A DNA stretch of 64,000 bases from Micromonospora sp. C31. Lineage in GTDB: Bacteria; Actinomycetota; Actinomycetes; Mycobacteriales; Micromonosporaceae. Location: NCBI RefSeq assembly GCF_018070575.1, contig NZ_JAGPXN010000014.1:1-64000 (forward strand), in the 5' to 3' direction. Below the pieces are notes generated by a model. The model was not told the origin of the DNA. It saw only the letters and a program-made list of their open reading frames with translations, and searched no databases. The translations under genes were made by a program, and so were the position numbers. Each line of letters starts with the position of its first letter. Within the stretch, counting starts at the first letter, position 1. This document shows, piece after piece, positions 57,948-64,000 of this stretch.

Positions 57948-58505
57948 TCACACCTCGAGCAGTTCGTTCTCCTTGTGCTTGACCAGGTCGTCGACGGCGG
58001 CGACGAAGCGCTGGGTCAGGTCGTCGAGTTCCTTCTCGGCGCGGCGGCCGTCGTCCTCGCCGACCTCGCCGTCCTTGACGAGCCGGTCCAGCTCTTCCTT
58101 GCCCTTGCGGCGGATGTTGCGGATGGCCACCTTGGCCTCCTCACCCTTGTGCCGGGCGACCTTGATCATTTCCCGGCGGCGCTCCTCGGTCATCTGCGGA
58201 AGCAGGATGCGGAGCTGGTTGCCCTCGTTGTTCGGGTTGGCGCCGAGGTCGGAGTCGCGGATCGCCTTCTCCATGGCGTTGATCTGCGAGTTGTCGTACG
58301 GCTTGATGATCACCATGCGCGGCTCGGGAACCCCGATGGACGCCATCTGGGGCAGCGGCGTCGGGCTGCCGTAGTAGTCGATGATGATCTTGGAGAACAT
58401 GGCGGCGTTGGCGCGACCGGTGCGGATCGCGCCGAACTCCTCCTTGGCGTGCTCGATGGCACGCTCCATCTTCTCCTCGGCCTCGAGGAGGGTGTCGTCG
58501 ATCAC
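57948..58505 (-). CDS. frr: ribosome recycling factor
   Basis: A 185-residue protein that splits post-termination ribosomes together with EF-G. The family signatures GRANAAMFSKI, YYGSPTPLPQMA, KPYDNSQINAMEKAI and LLPQMTEERRREMIKVA are all present, and length is standard. GTG start with GAGGAGACC upstream. It follows pyrH by 79 bases. Confidence 0.97.
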   Translation of the reverse strand: MIDDTLLEAEEKMERAIEHAKEEFGAIRTGRANAAMFSKIIIDYYGSPTPLPQMASIGVPEPRMVIIKPYDNSQINAMEKAIRDSDLGANPNNEGNQLRILLPQMTEERRREMIKVARHKGEEAKVAIRNIRRKGKEELDRLVKDGEVGEDDGRRAEKELDDLTQRFVAAVDDLVKHKENELLEV

Positions 58506-58584
58506 CGGTCTCCTCGCCTCCTTCTGTGCTCGTCGTGGGCTTGTCGTGTCGGAGGGACCGCTGAGGTCGGGGTCACGCGACCAC

Positions 58585-59352
58585 TCAGGCGGTGATCAGG
58601 GTGCCGATCTTGTCGCCACCCACGGCCCGGATGATGGTGTCGTCGCCCTGCGCGCCGAAGACCAGCATCGGCAGGCCGTTCTCCATGCACAGGCTGAACG
58701 CGGCGGCGTCGGCCACCCGCAGGTTACGCCGCAGCACCTCGGAGAAGGTGATCGAGTCGAACTTGCTGGCGGTCGGGTCGACCCGCGGGTCGGCGGTGTA
58801 GACGCCGTCCACGCCGTTCTTGCTCATCAGCACCACGTCGGCGCGGATCTCCAGGGCCCGCTGGGCGGCCACGGTGTCGGTGGAGAAGTACGGCATGCCG
58901 GCGCCCGCGCCGAAGATCACCACGCGGCCCTTCTCCAGATGCCGGATGGCCCGCAGCGGGATGTACGGCTCGGCGACCTGGGCCATCGTGATCGCGCTCT
59001 GCACGCGCGTCTCGATGCCCTCCTTCTCCAGGAAGTCCTGCAACGCGAGGCAGTTCATCACGGTGCCGAGCATGCCCATGTAGTCGGCCCGGGCCCGGTC
59101 CATGCCGCGCTTCTGCAGCTCCGCGCCCCGGAAGAAGTTGCCGCCGCCGACCACCACCGAGACCTGCACGCCCCGGCGGACCACGGTGGCGATCTGCCGG
59201 GCGATGGCCTGGACGACGTCCGGGTCCACCCCGATCGCGCCCCCGCCGAACACCTCACCGGAGAGCTTCAGCACCACCCGGCGGGCCCGGCCGGGAGGTG
59301 GTGCCGTCGGATCGTCCGCCGCCAGACTCCGGTCACTCACAACCTGCGTCAT
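58585..59352 (-). CDS. pyrH: UMP kinase
   Basis: A 255-residue hexameric UMP kinase, phosphorylating UMP to UDP. VVLKLSGEVFGGG, VVGGGNFFRG, DRARADYMGMLGTVMN and the C-terminal LPMLVFGAQGDDTI all fit. The usual LSGEALMG is LSGEVFGG, a common actinobacterial form. The first 22 residues are a Pro/Ala extension. ATG 59352; a hairpin between tsf and pyrH suggests that pyrH also has its own promoter. Confidence 0.96.
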   Translation of the reverse strand: MTQVVSDRSLAADDPTAPPPGRARRVVLKLSGEVFGGGAIGVDPDVVQAIARQIATVVRRGVQVSVVVGGGNFFRGAELQKRGMDRARADYMGMLGTVMNCLALQDFLEKEGIETRVQSAITMAQVAEPYIPLRAIRHLEKGRVVIFGAGAGMPYFSTDTVAAQRALEIRADVVLMSKNGVDGVYTADPRVDPTASKFDSITFSEVLRRNLRVADAAAFSLCMENGLPMLVFGAQGDDTIIRAVGGDKIGTLITA

Positions 59353-59423
59353 CCGCCCCGCCCTTCCCCATGCGCACGTCCCGTACGCCCCGTACCGCGA
59401 AACTGCCGTAGCCGACCCTATGT

Positions 59424-59471
59424 GACGAGGAGGCCGCGGTGCCTGTCACGTACACCGGCGGCCTCCTCGTC
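59424..59471 (-). terminator. strong hairpin between tsf and pyrH
   Basis: GACGAGGAGGCCGC and GCGGCCTCCTCGTC, 14 paired bases, extended by GGTG/CACC with one bulge, loop about 11 bases. It lies 41 bases past the tsf stop. No T-run. Likely end or attenuation of the rpsB-tsf transcript before pyrH. Confidence 0.75.
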
Positions 59472-59511
59472 GACGTTTCCTACCCGCGGCGCGCGAGGCG
59501 CCCGGGGCGGC

Positions 59512-60342
59512 TCAGGCCTGGCCGACCTCGAACCGCACGAAGCGGGTGACGTCGATGCCGGCGTCGGCCAGCAACTGCTTCACCGTCTTCTTGTTGTCGG
59601 CGACGGAAGCCTGCTCGAGCAGGACGTAGTCCTTGAAGAAGGCGTTCACCCGGCCCTCGACGATCTTCGGCAGGGCCGCCTCGGGCTTGTTCTCCTCGCG
59701 GGCGGTCTGCTCGGCGATGCGCCGCTCGGACTCGACGACGTCGGCCGGCACCTCGTCCCGGGTGAGGTACTTCGGCCGCATCGCGGCGATCTGCATCGCG
59801 ACGCCCCGGGCGTCCGAGTCGGACGCCTCGTCGCCGGCGGTGCTGGAGTACTGCACCAGCACGCCGACCGCCGGGGGCAGGTCCTGGCTCTTGCGGTGCA
59901 GGTAGACGGCGGTGGTGCCGTCGAGCTTGGCGAACCGGTTGAGGACGAGCTTCTCGCCGATCTTGGCGGACTGCTCCTGCACCAGGTCGGCGACGGTCTT
60001 GCCGTCCATCTCGGTGGCCAGCAGCTCCTCGGCGGTGCCGACGCCGCTGCGCTCGCCGTGCTCCACCAACTGCTGGGCCAGCTCGATGAAGGCGTCGGTC
60101 TTGGCGACGAAGTCGGTCTCGCAGTTGAGCTCGAGCAGCGCCTTGCCGGAGTGGGCGATCAGACCGTTGGCGGCCGTACGGCCGGCCCGCTTGCCGACGT
60201 CCTTCGCGCCCTTGACGCGCAGGATCTCGACGGCCTTGTCGAAGTCGCCCTCGGCCTCGGTCAGCGCCTTCTTGCAGTCCATCATGCCGGCGCCGGTGAG
60301 GTCGCGGAGCTTCTTGACGTCCGCGGCGGTGAAGTTGGACAT
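59512..60342 (-). CDS. tsf: elongation factor Ts
   Basis: A 276-residue guanine-nucleotide exchange factor for EF-Tu. The N-terminal UBA-like domain TAADVKKLRDLTGAGMMDCKKAL and the core motif ELNCETDFVAKTD are intact; the tail YVLLEQASVADNKKTVKQLL is also conserved. ATG with GAAGAGAGAG upstream. It follows rpsB by 136 bases, a region holding an 18-bp hairpin. Confidence 0.97.
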   Translation of the reverse strand: MSNFTAADVKKLRDLTGAGMMDCKKALTEAEGDFDKAVEILRVKGAKDVGKRAGRTAANGLIAHSGKALLELNCETDFVAKTDAFIELAQQLVEHGERSGVGTAEELLATEMDGKTVADLVQEQSAKIGEKLVLNRFAKLDGTTAVYLHRKSQDLPPAVGVLVQYSSTAGDEASDSDARGVAMQIAAMRPKYLTRDEVPADVVESERRIAEQTAREENKPEAALPKIVEGRVNAFFKDYVLLEQASVADNKKTVKQLLADAGIDVTRFVRFEVGQA

Positions 60343-60428
60343 GGCTCTCTCTTCGGTGTTGAGACTGCGGGTGGTTTGGTCCTGGTGCCGGTTACCCGGA
60401 TCCGGGCGCGACGTGCCCGGCGTACCTG

Positions 60429-60470
60429 CCGCTTCCCCGCCGCCCGGGAGAACGGGCGGCGGGGAAGCGG
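60429..60470 (-). terminator. perfect 18-bp hairpin between rpsB and tsf
   Basis: CCGCTTCCCCGCCGCCCG pairs perfectly with the mirror half at 60453-60470; the loop is GGAGAA. It begins eight bases past the rpsB stop. This is among the strongest stems in the window. It has no T-run and may act as a partial terminator or an RNase-processing and stabilising site that sets the rpsB:tsf ratio. Confidence 0.85.
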
Positions 60471-60478
60471 CGGCGCGG

Positions 60479-61411
60479 TCACTCCGCGGCGGCGGTCGCC
60501 GGCTGCTCGACCGGCTGGGCCGGCTCGACCGGCTGGGCCGACTCGGCCTGCGGGGCCGACTCGGCCTGCGGGGCCGACTCAGCCTGCGGGCCCGACTCAG
60601 CCTGCGGGGCCTGCTCGTCGGCCTTCTTCGGCTCCTCGAGCAGCTCGCGCTCCCACTCGGCCAGCGGCTCGTCGGAGGCGACGCCCGGCTCCGGCTTCTC
60701 GTCGCTGCCGCGACGACGGCCGGAACGGGCGATCAGGCCGTCGGCGACGGCGGCGGCCACGACCCTGGTCAGCAGCTCGGCCGAACGGATCGCGTCGTCG
60801 TTGCCCGGGATCGGGAAGTCGACCTCGTCCGGGTCGCAGTTGGTGTCCAGCACCGCGATGACCGGGATGCCCAGCTTGCGGGCCTCGTCGACGGCGATGT
60901 GCTCCTTCTTGGTGTCGACGACCCAGATCGCGGCCGGGAGCTTCTGCATGTCCCGCAGACCGCCGAGCGTGCGGGTCAGCTTGATCTTCTCGCGGGAGAG
61001 CTGCAGGGTCTCCTTCTTGGTGTAACCGGCGGTGGTGCCGCTCAGGTCACCCAGGGCCTCCAGCTCCTTCATCCGCTGGAGCCGCTTGTAGACCGTCTGG
61101 AAGTTGGTCAGCATGCCGCCGAGCCAGCGGTGGTTGACGTAGGGCTGACCGACCCGGGTCGCCTGCTCGGCGATGGCCTCCTGGGCCTGCTTCTTGGTGC
61201 CGACGAAGAGGATGCTGCCACCCTCGGCGACCGTCCCGCGCACGAACGAGTAGGCCTTCTCGATGTAGTCGAGGGTCTGGCGCAGGTCGATGATGTAGAT
61301 ACCGTTGCGCTCGGTGAAGATGAACCGCTTCATCTTCGGGTTCCAGCGCCGGGTCTGGTGCCCGAAGTGGACACCGCTCTCCAGCAGCTGACGCATGGTC
61401 ACGACGGCCAT
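60479..61411 (-). CDS. rpsB: 30S ribosomal protein S2
   Basis: A 310-residue S2 protein. The first 230 residues are canonical: MAVVTMRQLLESGVHFGHQT, RWNPKMKRFIF, VNHRWLGGMLTNF, IPVIAVLDTNCDP and GNDDAIRS. The C-terminal 80 residues are an acidic low-complexity extension with four PQAES hexapeptide-like units and PVEPAQPVEQP. E. coli S2 is 241 residues. ATG 61411 with GAGGAG 9-11 bases upstream. First gene of rpsB-tsf. Confidence 0.96.
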   Translation of the reverse strand: MAVVTMRQLLESGVHFGHQTRRWNPKMKRFIFTERNGIYIIDLRQTLDYIEKAYSFVRGTVAEGGSILFVGTKKQAQEAIAEQATRVGQPYVNHRWLGGMLTNFQTVYKRLQRMKELEALGDLSGTTAGYTKKETLQLSREKIKLTRTLGGLRDMQKLPAAIWVVDTKKEHIAVDEARKLGIPVIAVLDTNCDPDEVDFPIPGNDDAIRSAELLTRVVAAAVADGLIARSGRRRGSDEKPEPGVASDEPLAEWERELLEEPKKADEQAPQAESGPQAESAPQAESAPQAESAQPVEPAQPVEQPATAAAE

Positions 61412-61443
61412 GGTGGGGTACTCCTCGTGGTCCCTGGTTGTTC

Positions 61444-61465
61444 CGCCCGGCCAGGCGGCCGGGCG
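61444..61465 (-). promoter_or_regulatory. leader hairpin upstream of rpsB
   Basis: CGCCCGGCC-AGGC-GGCCGGGCG, a perfect 9-bp stem with a 4-base loop, 33 bases upstream of the rpsB ATG and within its transcribed leader. Ribosomal protein S2 is known to control its own mRNA in some bacteria; this hairpin is a candidate site. Confidence 0.45.
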
Positions 61466-61598
61466 TCCTGGCGCCCGGTCGGCGGCCATGGCGGGCCCGA
61501 CCAAGATCGGGACCAGGGAGGCCGTCGCCCCACGACGGCTCGTGGAGAGGGCGCGCGAGGTCGACCGCGCGAGGCGGTCGCCAGTCGCCCAGTGTACG

Positions 61599-61638
61599 CC
61601 CCTTCCCCGCCCCCGATGTCTCGGGTGCGAGGAAGGGG
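61599..61638 (-). terminator. 18-bp hairpin after the repeat-rich membrane protein gene
   Basis: CCCCTTCC outer arm at 61599-61606 pairs with GGAAGGGG at 61631-61638 and the stem continues inward with two mismatches to a TGTC loop (CGCCCCCGA/TCGGGTGCG). It is 80 bases past the stop at 61718 and separates that gene from the rpsB promoter. Confidence 0.7.
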
Positions 61639-61717
61639 TCGGATCGCTCATTTCCGGCACTCGGCGTGCCGGCCCGGCCGGTCTCGCCGTCAGGTGGAGC
61701 GGCCCTGACGGTCGGGG

Positions 61718-62956
61718 TCAGCCGACCGCGATAGCGGCAGCGACGAAGAGCACCAGGCCGACGGTCAGGTACGCCGTCGGCGGGCGCAGCCAGCCCCGGC
61801 TCCCCTCCGCCAGCGACAGCCCGCCGGTGCGCAGCCCGTACAGGCCGATCGCGAAGATCGGCAGGCCGCAGACCAGGAAGATCCCCACCACGACGTCGGC
61901 GGTCGAGACCGGGTCGCCGGTCACGCCGCTGAGCAGCACCCGCATCGCGGGCACCTCGAACACCAGGACCAGCAGGGTGAAGAGCGCGGCCAGCGCAGGC
62001 CGACGGGTGCGGTAGACCCCGTCGCCCGCCGGTGCTCCCGGGTGCGGGGCGGCCACCGGCGGGTACGCCGGCAACTCTCCCGGCGCGAGGTCGGCGCGGG
62101 GCGCGATCGGCGGCATCGGCCCGGTCGGCATCTCCAGGGCGCTCGGGGGCTCGACCGGGCGGGCCGGCTCGTCGGCCGGCGGCTCTGCCGGGTTCGCGGC
62201 CTCGGCCGCCCGTCCGGGCGCGACGATCGGATAGCCGCCCAGCGGGGCCGGGCGGGTCGGGTCCACGGCCCGCTCGACGGGTCCCGCCCCGGCCAGGGCG
62301 TCGACGCCCGACGTCGACAGCGGGTCGCGGCCCTGCCTCGATTCCCGGGCGGCACGCCGGCCCGGACGGTCGGCGGGCAGTTCCCCGGAGACGTCCGGGT
62401 CCGCCTCGGCCCGGCGCGAGCGGCTCGCCCGGTATCCCTCGGTCTCCGACCGGCCGTCCCCGAGCGGCGGCCCCGCCGTGAAGCGTCCCGAATCGCCGTC
62501 GCCGAACCTCCCGGACTCCGATCCCGGGACGGGGAACCGACCGGAATCCTCCGGCCCCGTCACCGCGAACCGACCCGAATCCTCCGGCCCCGTCACCGCG
62601 AACCGACCCGAATCCTCCGGCCCGCCGAAGCGGCCCCGGTCGGCGTCGACGGCCGCGAAGCGTCCGGAGTCGGGCTCGACGGCCCCGAAGCGCCCCGAGT
62701 CGGGTTCCGTCGACGAGCCGAAGCGTCCTGTCTCGCCGCGCCGGGTCCCGTTGGCTTCGCCGTAGCGGGTGTCCTCCGCGGCCCGGCGCTGCTCGGGGGC
62801 GCTCAGGTCGTCGTCCCGGTACCGGGGCTCGGCCGGGCCACGCCAGTCCGCCTCCCCGTAGCCGCTCTCACGGTCACGGTCGCGGTCGCGATCGGCCGGA
62901 TACCAGCGTGACTCCTGATCTTCGACAAAGTTCCGTCGTCCGTCCACGTCCGGCAC
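61718..62956 (-). CDS. membrane protein with SGRF repeat-rich cytoplasmic domain
   Basis: About 412 residues. The first 320 are hydrophilic and disordered, beginning VDGRRNFVEDQESRWYP and containing about eight SGRF motifs in a row with EPD, GPED and GSE linkers. Three hydrophobic helices close the protein (ALAALFTLLVLVFEV, VVVGIFLVCGLPIFAIGLYGL, TAYLTVGLVLFVAAAIAVG). I do not recognise a named family. The start is uncertain: GTG 62956 is used; 62947 is close and also possible. It lies upstream of rpsB on the same strand, separated by a terminator, in a place where relatives carry hypothetical membrane genes. Confidence 0.65.
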   Translation of the reverse strand: MPDVDGRRNFVEDQESRWYPADRDRDRDRESGYGEADWRGPAEPRYRDDDLSAPEQRRAAEDTRYGEANGTRRGETGRFGSSTEPDSGRFGAVEPDSGRFAAVDADRGRFGGPEDSGRFAVTGPEDSGRFAVTGPEDSGRFPVPGSESGRFGDGDSGRFTAGPPLGDGRSETEGYRASRSRRAEADPDVSGELPADRPGRRAARESRQGRDPLSTSGVDALAGAGPVERAVDPTRPAPLGGYPIVAPGRAAEAANPAEPPADEPARPVEPPSALEMPTGPMPPIAPRADLAPGELPAYPPVAAPHPGAPAGDGVYRTRRPALAALFTLLVLVFEVPAMRVLLSGVTGDPVSTADVVVGIFLVCGLPIFAIGLYGLRTGGLSLAEGSRGWLRPPTAYLTVGLVLFVAAAIAVG

Positions 62957-63237
62957 CGTATGCGACCGGCTCCACGGGCGCCATTCGCCCCCTGGGCACC
63001 CGCATTCCCCGCGCACCGGGTCACCGCTCGGCGACGGTCGGGGACGGCGAGGGTCGGAGACGGCGACGGCCAGCGCCCCGGCTTCGTCGCGCGGCGCGCG
63101 CTTCGTGGTGGTCCACCGACGCGAGCGCATAGCACGACGCGGGCATGATCGTCCGGTCGTCCACAGTTCGTCCACCGTCCACAGTTTCCGCGTCGCGGGG
63201 CGGCGGTGCCCCGCCCGCCGGGGGCACCGTGCCGGAC
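62957..63237. other. divergent region upstream of yraN
   Basis: A 281-base gap between the SGRF-repeat gene and yraN. It contains two CGTCCACAG nonamers (63158-63166 and 63176-63184) with a related CGTCCACC between them, resembling the DnaA-box core TGTCCACA. No gene is seen; frames here are GC-rich shadows. Confidence 0.45.
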
Positions 63238-63597
63238 ATGACGAAGCGGAACCAGGCGGTCGGCGCGTACGGGGAGCGGTGCGCCGTCCGGCACCTGATC
63301 GGGGCGGGGCTGCGCCCGGTGGCCCGGAATTGGCGATGCGCCGCCGGGGAGATCGACATCATCGCCTGGGACGGGTCGGTGCTCGCCTTCTGCGAGGTGA
63401 AGACCCGCCGCAACGAGGAGTTCGGTCCGCCGGCGGAGGCGGTCGTACCGGCCAAGGCGCGGCGGCTGCGCGGGCTCGCCGCCCGGTGGCTCGCCGACAC
63501 CGGCACCACGGCCGACGAGGTGCGCTTCGACGTCGTCTCGGTACGCCTCACCGGCGCCGGCGCCGCCCGGGTCGAGCACCTCAAGGGGGCGTTCTGA
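63238..63597 (+). CDS. YraN family protein (UPF0102)
   Basis: A 119-residue nuclease-fold protein next to comM, as in many bacteria. The PD-(D/E)xK-like core is visible: GEIDIIAWDG (Glu38, Asp40) and AFCEVKTRR (Glu53, Lys55), with YGERCAVRHL before. Its biochemical role is not settled. Start ATG 63238 was chosen because homologues begin at this MTKRNQAVGAYGE; a GTG nine bases upstream is possible. The stop is shared with a small frame that couples it to comM. Confidence 0.92.
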   Translation: MTKRNQAVGAYGERCAVRHLIGAGLRPVARNWRCAAGEIDIIAWDGSVLAFCEVKTRRNEEFGPPAEAVVPAKARRLRGLAARWLADTGTTADEVRFDVVSVRLTGAGAARVEHLKGAF

Positions 63598-63653
63598 TGG
63601 GCGGGCGCGATCGGACGGGCGCCGGCGGCGGGCGCCTACGGGCGGCGTCGTGA
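63597..63653 (+). CDS. 18-codon linker frame between yraN and comM
   Basis: ATG at 63597 overlaps the yraN stop by one base (TGATG); the frame is MGGRDRTGAGGGRLRAAS and its stop TGA at 63651-63653 lies within the GTGA that starts comM. The peptide is Gly/Arg-rich and has no recognised function. The double overlap indicates a chain of translational coupling. Confidence 0.5.
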   Translation: MGGRDRTGAGGGRLRAAS

Positions 63654-64000
63654 GTTACGCGAAGGTGCTCTGCGTGGGCCTGGTCGGCGTCACCGGGCAC
63701 CTGGTGGAGGTCGAGGCCGACCTGGCGGCCGGCCTGCCGGCGGTGGTGATCTCGGGGCTGCCGGACACCGCCCTGCACGAGGCCCGGGACCGGGTCCGCG
63801 CGGCCGTCGTCAACTCCGGTCAGCGGTGGCCCAACCGGCGGATCACCCTCAACCTGCTCCCCGCGGACCTGCCGAAGTTCGGCTCCGCGTTCGACCTGGC
63901 GATCGCGGCGGCCCTGCTGGGCGGCTCCGGCGAGCTGCCGCTGCTGCCGCTGGAACACGTGGTGGTCCTGGGCGAGCTGGGCCTCGACGGCACGGTCCGC
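63650..64000 (+). CDS. comM: ComM/YifB Mg-chelatase-type ATPase (N-terminal part)
   Basis: The first 117 codons of a gene that continues past the window edge. VSYAKVLCVGLVGVTGHLVE, then SGLPDTALHEARDRVRAAV and PNRRITLNLLPADLPKFGSAFDLAIAAAL, match the N-terminal domain of ComM/YifB, the AAA+ helicase promoting branch migration during natural transformation. GTG start at 63650. It follows yraN in the standard yraN-comM(-dprA) order. Confidence 0.93.
   Translation, partial: MSYAKVLCVGLVGVTGHLVEVEADLAAGLPAVVISGLPDTALHEARDRVRAAVVNSGQRWPNRRITLNLLPADLPKFGSAFDLAIAAALLGGSGELPLLPLEHVVVLGELGLDGTVR

Larger units (their letters stand above)
61412..61717. other. rpsB leader and upstream region
   Basis: A 306-base gap. 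It contains the leftward rpsB promoter and a long leader, a 9-bp leader hairpin (61444-61465), a second 7-bp hairpin CGACCGC/GCGGTCG at 61562-61580 and the terminator of the membrane protein gene at 61599-61638. No other gene was seen. Confidence 0.5.

Overview
The window is very GC-rich DNA, dense with genes, with many GTG starts and many 4-base GTGA/ATGA overlaps between neighbouring genes. The housekeeping gene order (nusA-infB-rbfA, map, ispG-rseP-dxr, rlmN-cdsA-frr-pyrH-tsf-rpsB, yraN-comM) is the order known from actinobacteria. The accessory content (DUF4439, DUF998, DUF2631, LppU-like, deazaflavin-dependent reductase, Cys leader peptide) also fits an actinomycete. I infer a Micromonospora-like member of the Micromonosporaceae. 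No rRNA, tRNA, CRISPR array, insertion sequence or phage gene was recognised.

Layout. (1) 1-8465, minus strand: a translation/transcription operon rimP-nusA-ylxR-infB, then a DUF503 gene, rbfA, nrnA and two small membrane proteins. (2) 8641-14960, plus strand: a lipoprotein/DUF4439 ferritin-like pair, a PadR regulator translationally coupled to a FtsX-type ABC transporter, a deazaflavin-dependent reductase and a degenerate nucleotidyltransferase. (3) 14992-20716: a VIT1-like transporter coupled to map, then a STAS anti-anti-sigma factor facing a giant protein that joins a hybrid histidine kinase, a receiver, a SpoIIE phosphatase and an RsbW-like kinase. (4) 21059-25425, minus: a gamma-glutamylation pathway for amines (glutamine-synthetase-like ligase, aldehyde dehydrogenase, SDR, PuuD-like hydrolase). 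(5) 25426-36953: a remnant of a PQQ-type sugar dehydrogenase, DUF456, a GGDEF-EAL protein, a DUF574-type methyltransferase, a thiolase, a DUF998 protein, a Cys-containing leader peptide before an Old Yellow Enzyme, and a single-chain ABC exporter. (6) 37217-41797, minus: GNAT-ispG-rseP-dxr, an isoprenoid and site-2 protease block. (7) 42149-53182: an accessory block (GH43, LppU-like, GNAT, YihY, PhoX-like, MmpL/TetR, CrtI-like, MBL-Rieske) lying between dxr and the DUF2631/DivIVA/rlmN block. (8) 53452-64000: DUF2631, a repeat-rich DivIVA-domain protein, rlmN, cdsA, frr, pyrH, tsf, rpsB, a repeat-rich membrane protein, then yraN and the start of comM running off the right edge.

How it works together. 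Most minus-strand genes serve protein synthesis (30S maturation, initiation, elongation, ribosome recycling, methionine removal), envelope precursors (CDP-diacylglycerol, MEP pathway) and RNA turnover. The accessory islands carry regulation and transport. The strongest leads are the one-polypeptide partner-switching hub with its divergent STAS partner, the leader peptide upstream of the flavin oxidoreductase, a PadR operator placed inside its own promoter, a 19-bp minisatellite that includes the 3' end of a GNAT gene, an asymmetric fused ABC exporter, and a metallo-beta-lactamase/Rieske fusion in reversed order relative to CMP-Neu5Ac hydroxylase.
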